From Pseudomonas viridiflava (GTDB lineage: Bacteria > Pseudomonadota > Gammaproteobacteria > Pseudomonadales > Pseudomonadaceae), in the NCBI RefSeq assembly GCF_900590885.1, contig NZ_UUON01000001.1, positions 1,011,486 to 1,065,219 of the forward strand: DNA of 53,734 nt, in the 5' to 3' direction. The number at the start of each line of letters is the position of its first letter. The first letter of the stretch is position 1. Shown here piece after piece: positions 19,549 through 27,641 of this stretch. A program made the position numbers and the translations under genes. The notes under the pieces were generated by a model that searched no databases, was not told the origin of the DNA, and worked only from the letters and a program-made list of their open reading frames with translations.

Positions 19549-20347
19549 GGCTGTACTGCTCGTGCAGGTCACGCAGGGCCTGGGACGGCGCCATGCCGGT
19601 GCGCTCGCCGAGGGCGATCAGGAAACCGCTTTTATGCCACTCGCGCACGATGGCATCGAGCTTGGCCTGGGTGTCGTGCTCGCCCTTGCGAATCCAGATC
19701 ACCGATTTGGACGGGATCAAGTCACCCGGCAGCGGGATTTCATACCCGGCCCATTCGGCATCGCCAAGCAGCGCATGCATGGTCGGGCTGACGTGCACCG
19801 CCGCCACGCAGCCATTGCCACGCAGCGACAGCAGCGATTCGGACTGGCTGCGGAACGCCTTGATCTGCGCGCCGTAGGTCTCTTGCAGCGGCTTGATAAA
19901 GTTGCTGCCCTGGGACACGCACACCGGCTTGTCCTTGAGGTCGGCCCATTGGGTGATGCCTGCGCCCTTGCGAATCAACGCCGCGCCGCCGACTTCCTCG
20001 TACGGCGTGGGCACGTAGTCGAGGATTTCGGCGCGCTCTTCGGTGAACTGCATATTGGCGATCAGGATGTCGACCTTGCCCTGCTGCAAAAACTGCACGC
20101 GGTTGGGCGCCAGCACCGAGACGGTCTTGGCCTCGACGCCCAGCGCCTGGCCGATGCCCTTGGCCAGTTCGACGTTGTAGCCCAGGTGTTCACCGGTAGT
20201 GGGATCAATGGTGCCAAACGGCGGGCCGCTGAGGATCACGCCGACGCTGATGGCGTGGCGCTGCTGGATCTTGTCGAGGGTGGCGTCCGCCTGGGCGAAG
20301 CCGGCGCACAGGGCCAGGCCGAGTGCGGCAAGGGTTTTCAAATGCAT
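19541..20347 (-). CDS. Amino-acid ABC transporter substrate-binding protein (second copy)
   Basis: Periplasmic binding protein of the bacterial solute-binding family 3, 268 residues from ATG 20347, which lies 2 bases after the upstream stop. A signal peptide ends at LCAGFAQA. The body starts DATLDKIQQRHAISVGV and has LQQGKVDILIANMQFTEER. It is a clear paralogue of the gene just upstream (shared PPFGTIDP/GPFGSIDP, ANRVQFLQQGKVD and SLRGNGCVAAVH/ALRGNNCVAAVH), so it arose by tandem duplication. The two may widen the substrate range of one transporter. Confidence 0.88.
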   Translation of the reverse strand: MHLKTLAALGLALCAGFAQADATLDKIQQRHAISVGVILSGPPFGTIDPTTGEHLGYNVELAKGIGQALGVEAKTVSVLAPNRVQFLQQGKVDILIANMQFTEERAEILDYVPTPYEEVGGAALIRKGAGITQWADLKDKPVCVSQGSNFIKPLQETYGAQIKAFRSQSESLLSLRGNGCVAAVHVSPTMHALLGDAEWAGYEIPLPGDLIPSKSVIWIRKGEHDTQAKLDAIVREWHKSGFLIALGERTGMAPSQALRDLHEQYSHE

Positions 20348-20349
20348 GC

Positions 20350-21171
20350 TCAGGCGCCCTTGAACTGTTGTTGCAATTCCACCAGGGCCGGTGAGGCCGG
20401 GCTGATGCGGTTGCGGGTCTGGGCGTCGATCAGCCAGCCGCTGCGGTGCAGCTCCTTGACGATCGGGTCGAGTTTGGCCTGGGTGTCGCTTTCGCCGCGA
20501 CGGGTCCAGATCACCGACGGTGCCGGGTTGAGTTCCGGGCCCAGTACGCGGTAGTCCTTCCATTCGGCGCTGTCATTGATCAGCGGGTTGATCAGCGTCG
20601 AGTCATGCACCGCCGCTACGCAGTTGTTGCCGCGCAGGGCCAGCAGCGACTCGGAGGAACTCTTGAAGGCCTTGAGCTGGGCGCCGAACTCGGTCAGCGG
20701 CTTGACGTAGCTGCTGCCCTGAGAGGTGCATACGGGCTGGTCCTTGAGGTCTTCCCAGCGCGCGATCTTGCTGTCCTTGAGCACGGCGGCGGCGCCACCG
20801 ATGCGGTAGAACGGGGTTGGCACGAAGCCGAGGATCTCACCACGCTCGGCGGTCCATTCCATATTGGCTATCAGCAAATCGACCTTGCCCTGTTGCAGGA
20901 ACTGCACGCGGTTGGCCGGCAGCACCGGCACCAGTTGCACCTGGGCCTTGAGCTGGCGCCCCAGCTCGTTGGCCAGGTCCACATTCAAGCCCTTGGGCTG
21001 CTGCGTGGCCGGGTCGATGCTGCCAAACGGCCCGCCGGACAACAACACGCCGACCACCAGCACATGGCGCTGCTCGATCTTGTCCAGGGTCGCATCGGCC
21101 TGCGCCGCCACACTGCCGCCCAGGGCGAGCATCGACCCCAGGGCCACCGGCAACCATTTCTTGAATTTCAT
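20350..21171 (-). CDS. Amino-acid ABC transporter substrate-binding protein (first copy)
   Basis: First gene of the operon, 273 residues, signal peptide MKFKKWLPVALGSMLALGG ending near AAQA. Solute-binding family 3 with DATLDKIEQRHVLVVGVLLS, LQQGKVDLLIANMEWTAERGEIL and VCTSQGSSYVKP. A free Cys pair (DQPVCTSQG and GNNCVAAVH) is conserved in both copies. Transcribed away from the LysR gene across a 243-base gap. Confidence 0.89.
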   Translation of the reverse strand: MKFKKWLPVALGSMLALGGSVAAQADATLDKIEQRHVLVVGVLLSGGPFGSIDPATQQPKGLNVDLANELGRQLKAQVQLVPVLPANRVQFLQQGKVDLLIANMEWTAERGEILGFVPTPFYRIGGAAAVLKDSKIARWEDLKDQPVCTSQGSSYVKPLTEFGAQLKAFKSSSESLLALRGNNCVAAVHDSTLINPLINDSAEWKDYRVLGPELNPAPSVIWTRRGESDTQAKLDPIVKELHRSGWLIDAQTRNRISPASPALVELQQQFKGA

Positions 21172-21414
21172 TGGACTTCCCCCTGGCTGATGATCGGCGT
21201 ACCCCGACCTGATGGAGGGGCATGCTAGGGAGAGTGCGGGGCCAACGGAAATGCAAATATCTCATATCGTTATAACTTGTGGTGTCTGAGCCACCTGCCA
21301 TTTGGATATAACCCCTGATTTGTTGGGCTGCGCAAAAATCCGCTTCACCAATACATAAATATCTGTAATGTTTAACTTCGCACCCTTGATGTAAAACCGC
21401 CCCTGGAAATGGCC

Positions 21415-22266
21415 ATGTCGACCCTCGACCTAGAACTGCTGCGCACCTTTATTGCCGTGGTCGACCACCACAGCTTCGCCGAAGCCGGCACTCACCTGGC
21501 GCGTACGCAGTCGTCCGTGACCCAGCATATGCAGCGCCTGGAGCAACAGGTCGGCGTAAGCCTGTTCGAAAAACGCGGCCGGCAAAAACAGCTGACCGAG
21601 CCGGGCATGCAGCTGCTGCGGCATGCCCGGCAAATGCTCTCGCTGAATGACGACGCTTTGAATTCCCTGCGTGAAAGCAGCCTGAGCGGCGTGTTGCGCA
21701 TCGGCTCGCCCCACGACATCGCCGACACCATCCTGCCGCCGATCCTCAGCCACATCGCCCGCTCCGCGCCACGCCTGCGCCTGGAAATCGACGTGGGCCG
21801 CAGCCCGTTCCTGATGGACGACCTGCACCGCGGCAAGGTCGACATGGTGATTTCCACCCGCAGCGACCCAAACCTGGAAGGCTTTGCACTGCGCACCTCA
21901 CCGGTGTGGTGGATCTGCTCGGCGCAGTACATCCATTCGCCGAGCGAGCCGCTGCCGTTGATCCTGGTGGACGAGCCGAGCATCTACCGGCGCTATGCGC
22001 TGGAGGCGCTGGAGCGGGCGAATATTCCCTGGCGCCAGGCGTACCTGGCGTCCAACCTGATCGGCATCAAGGCCGCCACCCGTGCGGGGCTGGGTGTGAC
22101 CCCGCGCAGCATGGAAATGCTTGGGCCGGATATGCGCGTATTGGGTGAAACGGACGGCCTGCCAAGGCTGCCGGATGTCACGTATTACCTGTGGATACGA
22201 CCCAACACCGCCAACCCGATTGCCCGCAAGGCCTACGACCTGATCCGCGCCAGCCAGGGCTTATAG
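21415..22266 (+). CDS. LysR-family regulator of the sulfur amino-acid operon
   Basis: A LysR-type regulator of 283 residues. The N-terminal winged helix is LRTFIAVVDHHSFAEAGTHLARTQSSVTQHMQRLEQQVGVSLFEKRGR, and the remainder is a substrate-binding-like effector domain. ATG 21415 is chosen because GGAA lies at a proper distance; ATG 21409 in the same frame is possible. It is divergent from the ten-gene operon, which it probably controls with an imported amino acid or a catabolite as ligand (inference). Confidence 0.88.
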   Translation: MSTLDLELLRTFIAVVDHHSFAEAGTHLARTQSSVTQHMQRLEQQVGVSLFEKRGRQKQLTEPGMQLLRHARQMLSLNDDALNSLRESSLSGVLRIGSPHDIADTILPPILSHIARSAPRLRLEIDVGRSPFLMDDLHRGKVDMVISTRSDPNLEGFALRTSPVWWICSAQYIHSPSEPLPLILVDEPSIYRRYALEALERANIPWRQAYLASNLIGIKAATRAGLGVTPRSMEMLGPDMRVLGETDGLPRLPDVTYYLWIRPNTANPIARKAYDLIRASQGL

Positions 22267-22275
22267 CAATCAACC

Positions 22276-22303
22276 TGTGGGAGGGGGCAAGCCCCCTCCC
22301 ACA
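22276..22303. terminator. REP hairpin acting as terminator after the LysR gene
   Basis: TGTGGGAGGGGGC and its exact reverse complement flank an AA loop, a 13-base stem, followed by TTTTTG. This is a single REP-type palindrome with the form of an intrinsic terminator for the LysR transcript. Confidence 0.7.
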
Positions 22304-22381
22304 TTTTTGATCTCCATACACCTGCCCCATCAGCTAGAATCGGCGCCATTATTTGCCCGCCTCCCCTGATACGAGCCCCCC

Positions 22382-23533
22382 ATGCGCTTTGATTTCGACA
22401 CGATCCACCCCCGCCACGGCACCGGCAGCACCAAGTGGAACCGCTACCCCGCCGACGTGCTGCCAATGTGGATCGCCGACATGGACATCGCCGCGCCGCC
22501 CGCCGTGCTGCAGGCCCTGCATGCGCGCCTGGACCAGCAGATCCTCGGCTACAGCGTGGCCGGGCCGGATGTGCGCGAGGCGATCATTGCCGACCTGTGG
22601 GCCAAATACGCGTGGCGGGTGCAGCCGGAAGACCTGCTGTTTCTGCCTGGCGTAGAACCGGGTTTCAACATGGCGCTGCATGCCTTCGTGCAACCGGGCC
22701 AGCCGGTGGTACTGCAAACTCCCAACTATCGGCCGCTCCGCCTGGCTCCCGCGCATTGGAACCTGCCGCGTATCGAAGTGCCGTTCGAATTGGTCAACGG
22801 CGAATACCTGACCCCACTGCCAGCCTTGCACCAGGCACTGACTGGCGCCGGCGCGTTGCTGTTGAGCAACCCGCACAACCCGATGGGCAAGGTGTTCCCG
22901 CGCGAAGAATTGCTGGCCGTGGCCAACGCCTGCCTGGAGCACGGCGCGTTGATCATCAGTGATGAAATCCACGCCGAGCTATGCTTCGACGGCCGCCGCC
23001 ACATTCCCACCGCGAGCCTCAGCGCCGAAATCGCCCAGCGCACCATCACCCTGATGTCGGCGAGCAAGGCCTATAACGTGGCCGGCCTGAAGACCTGCTT
23101 TGCGGTGGTGCAGAACGCCGAGATCCGCGAGCGCTTCAACCAGGCGCGCTGCGGCATGGTCGACAGCGTCAGCCCTCTGGGCCTGGAAGCCACCCGCGCC
23201 GCCTACAGCGAGTGCAGCGAATGGCTCGACGCGCTCAAAGAGTACCTGCAAGCCAACCGCGACTACCTGCTCGACGCCGTGCACACCCGCCTGCCCGGCG
23301 TGGTGATGCATGCGCCGCAAGGCACCTTCCTGGCCTGGCTCGATTGCAGCGCCCTGGGCCTGGACGACCCGCAGCAGTTCTTCCTCGAACAGGCCAAGGT
23401 CGGCCTGAGCGCCGGCCTCGAATTCGGCGATGACAGCCAGCAGTTCGTGCGCCTGAACTTCGGCTGCCCACGGGCAATGCTCGAAGACGGCCTGCAACGC
23501 ATGGAGCGCGCCCTGCGCCACCGCCAGGCCTGA
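22382..23533 (+). CDS. MalY/PatB-type PLP C-S lyase (cystathionine beta-lyase)
   Basis: A fold-type I PLP enzyme of 383 residues. The N-terminus FDTIHPRHGTGSTKWNRYPADVLPMWIADMD is typical of PatB/MalY. SNPHNPMGKVF and ISDEIHAELCF are the cofactor-binding blocks, and the Schiff-base Lys is in SASKAYNVAGLK. PatB enzymes split C-S bonds of cystathionine, cystine and S-alkyl-cysteines to pyruvate, ammonia and a thiol. It is a second C-S lyase beside the rhodanese-fused MetC and is of a different family. It has its own start region after the LysR terminator. Confidence 0.9.
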   Translation: MRFDFDTIHPRHGTGSTKWNRYPADVLPMWIADMDIAAPPAVLQALHARLDQQILGYSVAGPDVREAIIADLWAKYAWRVQPEDLLFLPGVEPGFNMALHAFVQPGQPVVLQTPNYRPLRLAPAHWNLPRIEVPFELVNGEYLTPLPALHQALTGAGALLLSNPHNPMGKVFPREELLAVANACLEHGALIISDEIHAELCFDGRRHIPTASLSAEIAQRTITLMSASKAYNVAGLKTCFAVVQNAEIRERFNQARCGMVDSVSPLGLEATRAAYSECSEWLDALKEYLQANRDYLLDAVHTRLPGVVMHAPQGTFLAWLDCSALGLDDPQQFFLEQAKVGLSAGLEFGDDSQQFVRLNFGCPRAMLEDGLQRMERALRHRQA

Positions 23534-23535
23534 TG

Positions 23536-23622
23536 CGGAAAGGGGCTTGCCCCGATAGCGGTGGGTCAGATAAAGATCAGCTGACTGACACAACGCCATC
23601 GGAGGCAAGCCCCCTCCTGCAT
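23536..23622. repeat. Degenerate REPIN between convergent genes
   Basis: A left unit AAAGGGGCTTGCCCCGATAGC and a right unit GGAGGCAAGCCCCCTCCTGC lie about 40 bases apart, with mismatches between the arms. It lies between the convergent C-S lyase and Mop genes and may serve as a shared terminator. Confidence 0.7.
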
Positions 23623-23633
23623 GTGGACCGGGT

Positions 23634-23849
23634 TTACAGCTTGGCGATGGACACTTCGGTGGACTTCACAAAGGCAATCACTTCACTGCCCACTTTCAAT
23701 TCCAGGTCACGCACCGAGCGGGTGGTGATCACCGAGGTGACGATGCCGGACGCGGTTTGCACGTCGATTTCGGACACCACTTCGCCCAGCAGAATTTCCT
23801 TGATCACGCCCTTGAACTGGTTGCGCACGTTGATCGCTTTAATGGTCAT
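23634..23849 (-). CDS. Molybdenum-pterin/molybdate-binding Mop-domain protein
   Basis: A 71-residue single TOBE/Mop-domain protein starting MTIKAINVRNQFKGVIKEILLG, the classic molbindin opening, with SEIDVQTASGIVTSVITTRSV and VGSEVIAFVKSTEVSI. Such small proteins bind molybdate as oligomers for storage or homeostasis. The start ATG 23849 fits the family length. Upstream it shares a 319-base gap with the divergent sulfonate transporter operon. The Mo-dependent NicAB enzyme is about 20 kb away; a link is only inference. Confidence 0.9.
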   Translation of the reverse strand: MTIKAINVRNQFKGVIKEILLGEVVSEIDVQTASGIVTSVITTRSVRDLELKVGSEVIAFVKSTEVSIAKL

Positions 23850-23972
23850 GTCGGGTTTCCTTTTGGCTGTTGGGTCAATCCGCACGAATGCGCAGGCCCT
23901 CAAAATGCGCTATCGCAACGAACATTAAAAGGAATATATAACTCTTTATTTATTCGATACGGATATATATCA

Positions 23973-23992
23973 ACTGTTGCCCAGCCAACAGT
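23973..23992. promoter_or_regulatory. Inverted repeat, candidate sigma-54 activator site
   Basis: ACTGTTG (23973-23979) and CAACAGT (23986-23992) are perfect reverse complements six bases apart, and contain TGT-N10-ACA, a spacing used by several sigma-54 enhancer-binding proteins. It lies about 85 bases upstream of the -24 element and about 110 bases before the predicted transcript start. Confidence 0.45.
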
Positions 23993-24064
23993 GGTTCAAC
24001 AATCTGCCTTCCTCGACAACAACTCGAAACACGCAAACCCCAGCAAAACCGGCGCCGCAGCAGA

Positions 24065-24080
24065 TGGCACAGAGACTGCA
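24065..24080 (+). promoter_or_regulatory. Sigma-54 promoter of the sulfonate ABC operon
   Basis: TGGCAC-N5-CTGCA, with GG and GC ten bases apart, matches the -24/-12 consensus TGGCAC-N5-TTGCA at all but one base. Transcription would start near 24092, about 77 bases before the first gene. Sulfonate-use genes in pseudomonads are known to use sigma-54 with SfnR-type activators. The rest of the 319-base gap is AT-rich and holds no gene that I can see. Confidence 0.6.
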
Positions 24081-24168
24081 TATTCCTATAAAGCATGATG
24101 GAACATGCCAACTCAATTTTCTGAATATAAGAAAAGCCTTCTCTCACACGCCTTGCCGGAGCTGTTCC

Positions 24169-25125
24169 ATGAAACCCTTCGCCCAACGTTTACTCGGCGC
24201 CTGCGCCCTCGCCCTGTGCCTGCAACCGCAAGCCTTCGCTGCCGAAACCGACCCCGCCGAAGTCAACCTCGACTACGCCTACTATTCGCCCGTGAGCCTG
24301 GTGCTTAAACACTTCGGCTGGCTCGAACAGGCCCTGCCCCAGAGCAAGGTTGGCTGGGTACTGAGCCAGGGCAGCAACCGTTCCCTGGAATACCTCAACA
24401 GCGGCGGCGTGGACTTCGCCTCTTCGGCCAGCCTGTCCGCCGTGCTGAGCCGCGCCAACGGCAGCCCGATCAAATCGGTGTACGTCTACAGCCGCGCCGA
24501 GTGGACCGCCCTGGTGGTTCGCAAGGACTCGCCGTTCAAGAGCGTCACCGACCTCAAGGGCAAGAAAATCGCCGCCACCAAAGGCACCGACCCGTACCTG
24601 TTCACCCTGCGCAGCCTGCAACTGGCCGGGCTGAAAAAGGACGACGTCGAACTCGTCCACCTGCAACACCCGGACGGCCGTACCGCGCTGGAAAAAGGTG
24701 ACGTGGACGCCTGGGCCGGCCTCGACCCGCACATGGCCGCCAGTCAAATCCAGGCCGGTTCGCGCCTGCTGTACCGCAATAAAGACTTCAACAGCTATGG
24801 TGTGGTCAGCGTCACCGAGAAGTTCGCCAAGGCCCACCCGCAAACCATCGCCAAGGTGCTCGGCGCCTATGAAAAAGCCCGCGACTGGGCGGTAAAACAT
24901 CCGGATGAGTTCGCCAAGCTGCTCGCCGATGAATCCGGCCTGCCGCTGGAAGTGGCCAAGCTGCAACTGTCGCGCACTGACCTGAGCACCCCGTTCCTGA
25001 GCAGCAAGGACGTGGTGGCGTCCAAGGCAGCCGCACCGATCCTGGTGTCCGAAGAGCTGGTGCGCAAGGGCGTGAATGTGGACCAGGTGATCGACCAGTT
25101 GATCGACACCTCGTTCGGCCAGTAA
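24169..25125 (+). CDS. Sulfonate/taurine-type ABC transporter substrate-binding protein
   Basis: Periplasmic binding protein of the SsuA/TauA/NMT1 type, 318 residues. A signal peptide ends at LQPQAFA. Family features are SPVSLVLKHFGWLEQ, GSNRSLEYLNSGGVDFASSAS and DLKGKKIAATKGTDPY. The start ATG 24169 is preceded by GGAG. The ligand is not settled: aliphatic sulfonate or sulfate ester is likeliest by family and promoter type. Confidence 0.87.
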   Translation: MKPFAQRLLGACALALCLQPQAFAAETDPAEVNLDYAYYSPVSLVLKHFGWLEQALPQSKVGWVLSQGSNRSLEYLNSGGVDFASSASLSAVLSRANGSPIKSVYVYSRAEWTALVVRKDSPFKSVTDLKGKKIAATKGTDPYLFTLRSLQLAGLKKDDVELVHLQHPDGRTALEKGDVDAWAGLDPHMAASQIQAGSRLLYRNKDFNSYGVVSVTEKFAKAHPQTIAKVLGAYEKARDWAVKHPDEFAKLLADESGLPLEVAKLQLSRTDLSTPFLSSKDVVASKAAAPILVSEELVRKGVNVDQVIDQLIDTSFGQ

Positions 25126-25135
25126 GGAGCGCGTG

Positions 25136-25957
25136 ATGAGCAGCAAAAGCCAAGCATTGCCGCTTCCCGTACCGCTGGCGGCCAACCGTAGCGCCTGGCC
25201 GCGGCGGCTCAAGGGCCTGGCCTTGCCGGTGCTGATCCTGCTGGTGCTGGAGGTGGTGGTGCGGGTCGGCTGGTTGCCGTCCTACCAGATGCCGGCGCCG
25301 AGCGAGATCGCCGTGACCCTCGCCGACCTGGCCCAAGGCGCGCTGTGGAAGCACATCGGCGCCAGCCTCGGCCGTGTGCTGCTCGGCTTTGCCATCGGTG
25401 CCAGCCTGGCCCTGGTATTCGCCGCCTGGGTCGGTTTGAGCCGCGAGGCCGAGGCGTATCTTGAGCCGACGTTCGCCGGGCTGCGCTCGATCCCGAGCCT
25501 GGCCTGGGTGCCGCTGTTGCTGCTGTGGCTGGGCATTGATGAAACCTCGAAAATCGTGCTGATCGCGATTGGCGCGTTTTTCCCGGTGTACCTCAATGGC
25601 GTCGCGGCCATCCGCGACATCGACCGCAAGCTGGTGGAGGTCGGGCAAATATACGGCTTCAGCCGCTGGCGCCTGGTGCGCCGCATTCTGTTGCCTGCCG
25701 CCCTGCCCGGCCTGTTCACCGGGTTACGCAGCGGCTTGAGCCTGGCGTGGATGTTCCTGGTGGCGGCCGAGCTGATCGCGGCCACCAAGGGCTTGGGCTA
25801 CCTGCTCAGCGACGGGCGCGAAACCTCGCGCCCGGACATCGTGCTGGCGGCAATCATCGTGCTGGCGTTGTTGGGCAAGGTCAGCGATGGCCTGCTCGCC
25901 GCGCTGGAGAAACGCTGCCTGGCGTGGCGCGATACCTTTCAGGGGGCCGAACAATGA
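25136..25957 (+). CDS. Sulfonate-type ABC transporter permease
   Basis: SsuC-like membrane protein, 273 residues, about six membrane segments, with the YQMPAPSEIAVTLADL N-terminal block and the ATPase-contact loop GQIYGFSRWRLVRRILLPAALPGL. ATG 25136 is chosen because AAGGAGCGCG precedes it; GTG 25133 is the alternative. It lies 10 bases after the binding-protein gene, and its end overlaps the ATPase start (ATGA). Confidence 0.9.
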   Translation: MSSKSQALPLPVPLAANRSAWPRRLKGLALPVLILLVLEVVVRVGWLPSYQMPAPSEIAVTLADLAQGALWKHIGASLGRVLLGFAIGASLALVFAAWVGLSREAEAYLEPTFAGLRSIPSLAWVPLLLLWLGIDETSKIVLIAIGAFFPVYLNGVAAIRDIDRKLVEVGQIYGFSRWRLVRRILLPAALPGLFTGLRSGLSLAWMFLVAAELIAATKGLGYLLSDGRETSRPDIVLAAIIVLALLGKVSDGLLAALEKRCLAWRDTFQGAEQ

Positions 25958-26670
25958 GCGCGCAGCCTTTGCTGGATATTCACGTGGCGCGCAAAAGCTT
26001 TGCCAGCACCACCGTGCTGCAAAACGTGCGCCTGGCGTTGCAACCGCGCGAAGCCGTGAGCCTGTTAGGGCCCAGCGGTTGCGGCAAAAGCACCTTGCTG
26101 CGCATCGTCGCCGGGCTGGAAAAGGACTTTCAGGGCGAACTGCGCAGCCCCGACGGCGAAGTCGCCTTTGTGTTCCAGGAACCCCGGCTGATGCCCTGGC
26201 TCACGGTGGAACAGAACATCGGTTTCAGCGACGACAGCCACTATGACAAGGCCTGGGTCACGCAGTTGATTGAGGAAGTCGGCCTCAAGGGCTTTGCCCA
26301 GGCGTTGCCCAAGGCCTTGTCCGGTGGCATGGCGCAACGGGTGGCGATCGCGCGGGGCCTGTATTCACGCCCGCAGGTGCTGTTGCTCGATGAACCCTTC
26401 AGCGCGGTGGATGCCTTTACCCGCATGAAGCTGCAGGATTTGCTGCTGCAACTGGCCGCCCACCATGCCATCGCCCTGCTGCTGGTGACCCATGATGTGG
26501 ACGAAGCGCTGTACCTGAGTGATCGGGTGCTGGTGATGGATAACCGGCCGAGCAGCATTCGCCAGGAACTGACGGTGGATTTGCCGCATCCGAGGGACCG
26601 GCGTGATCCGCGGCTGGCGCAGCTCAAGGCGTTGTCGTTGACCGAGTTGCAGCGCGCGCATGTGATCTGA
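25954..26670 (+). CDS. Sulfonate-type ABC transporter ATP-binding protein
   Basis: SsuB-like ATPase, 238 residues. The Walker A is GPSGCGKST, the signature LSGGMAQRVAIARG, the Walker B VLLLDEPFSAVDAF, and the H-loop LLVTHDVDEALYLSDRV. It completes a binding protein-permease-ATPase operon. No desulfonating monooxygenase (SsuD, MsuD) or sulfatase gene is next to it. Confidence 0.91.
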   Translation: MSAQPLLDIHVARKSFASTTVLQNVRLALQPREAVSLLGPSGCGKSTLLRIVAGLEKDFQGELRSPDGEVAFVFQEPRLMPWLTVEQNIGFSDDSHYDKAWVTQLIEEVGLKGFAQALPKALSGGMAQRVAIARGLYSRPQVLLLDEPFSAVDAFTRMKLQDLLLQLAAHHAIALLLVTHDVDEALYLSDRVLVMDNRPSSIRQELTVDLPHPRDRRDPRLAQLKALSLTELQRAHVI

Positions 26671-26685
26671 GAACACTGCTGTTCA

Positions 26686-26717
26686 AATGTGGGAGGGGGC
26701 AAGCCCCCTCCCACATT
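26686..26717. terminator. REP hairpin, bidirectional terminator
   Basis: A perfect 15-base stem, AATGTGGGAGGGGGC with its reverse complement, around an AA loop. It sits between the convergent ends of the ABC ATPase and FecR genes. The AT ends give short A/T tracts on both strands. Confidence 0.7.
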
Positions 26718-26732
26718 GGCTCTCTGGTGTGT

Positions 26733-27641
26733 TCAGGAAAGTGTTACCCAATACTTGGTGCGAGCCTGCACTTTGAAGCCATGGGTTTGGGCCAATAGGT
26801 GGAGGATGCGGTCGGTATCGTCGAGGCGGAAACTGCCGGTCACCCGCAACGCCTCCAGGCTTGGGTCCCAACGCAGCACACCCGGCCGGTAGCGCTCCAA
26901 CTCCCGCAAAAAATCCCCCAGCGGTTGGTTCTGCGCCGTCAGCACGCCGTCACGCCAGCCCAGTTGCAGCACATCAAACGCTGCCCAGGCGCCAAGCCCG
27001 CTGGCTTTCAACGGCGCCTGCTGGCCGCCCTGCAGCGTCGCCAATTGCCCGTTCAAATCACGCACCTGCACCGCGCCCTTGAGCACCGACACCAGGCAGC
27101 CGCTCGCCTGTTGCCGCACGCACACCTCAGCCTGGCTGACACGCAACTGGCCGTAACGGGTATACACGGTCATGGCCGTGGTGCCCGGTACGTTCAGCGC
27201 CAGCTCACCATCCACCAGTGTGATGCGCCGCTGCACCAGGTCCACGTCCACCGCCGTCGCGGTGTTGAGTTGCAGGCTGGCGCCCTCGGCCAGCGACAGG
27301 CGTTTACGCTCGCCGGTGGCGGTGTGCAGGTCGGCGCGCCAGGCGTCGATGGGCAACTGGCGGCTGAGCAGCCACGCGGCCGGCACTAGCGCGGCCACGC
27401 CGAGGGCACGTTTGAGCACGGCGCGACGGCCGGGTTGCGGGCGGTCGAGGCTGGCCATGGCCAAAGCCTGGGGCAAGGCGCTGAAACGCTGGCGCAGGGA
27501 TTGGGCTTTCTGCCAGGTCTGTTCGTGCTGGGGATGGCTGTCACGCCAGTGCTGCAAGGCAGCGTGGTCGCGCTCGGTGGCCGCGCCGGATTCCAGCAGC
27601 GCCAGCCACTGGGCAGCAGCGCGGGCGACGTCGCGGCTCAC
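26733..27641 (-). CDS. FecR-family anti-sigma/transducer protein
   Basis: Membrane-spanning regulator of an ECF sigma factor, 302 residues from GTG 27641, which overlaps the sigma gene stop (GTGA). A cytoplasmic N-terminal DUF4880-type domain (RAAAQWLALLESG) is followed by a membrane segment at about residues 79-98 (VLKRALGVAALVPAAWLL) and the FecR domain (LHTATGERKRLSLAEGASLQLNT). The C-terminal part (GDFLRELERYRPGVLRW, FRLDDTDRILHLL) resembles the STN-interacting end. FecR proteins sense a loaded TonB receptor, but no receptor gene is adjacent here. Confidence 0.9.
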   Translation of the reverse strand: MSRDVARAAAQWLALLESGAATERDHAALQHWRDSHPQHEQTWQKAQSLRQRFSALPQALAMASLDRPQPGRRAVLKRALGVAALVPAAWLLSRQLPIDAWRADLHTATGERKRLSLAEGASLQLNTATAVDVDLVQRRITLVDGELALNVPGTTAMTVYTRYGQLRVSQAEVCVRQQASGCLVSVLKGAVQVRDLNGQLATLQGGQQAPLKASGLGAWAAFDVLQLGWRDGVLTAQNQPLGDFLRELERYRPGVLRWDPSLEALRVTGSFRLDDTDRILHLLAQTHGFKVQARTKYWVTLS

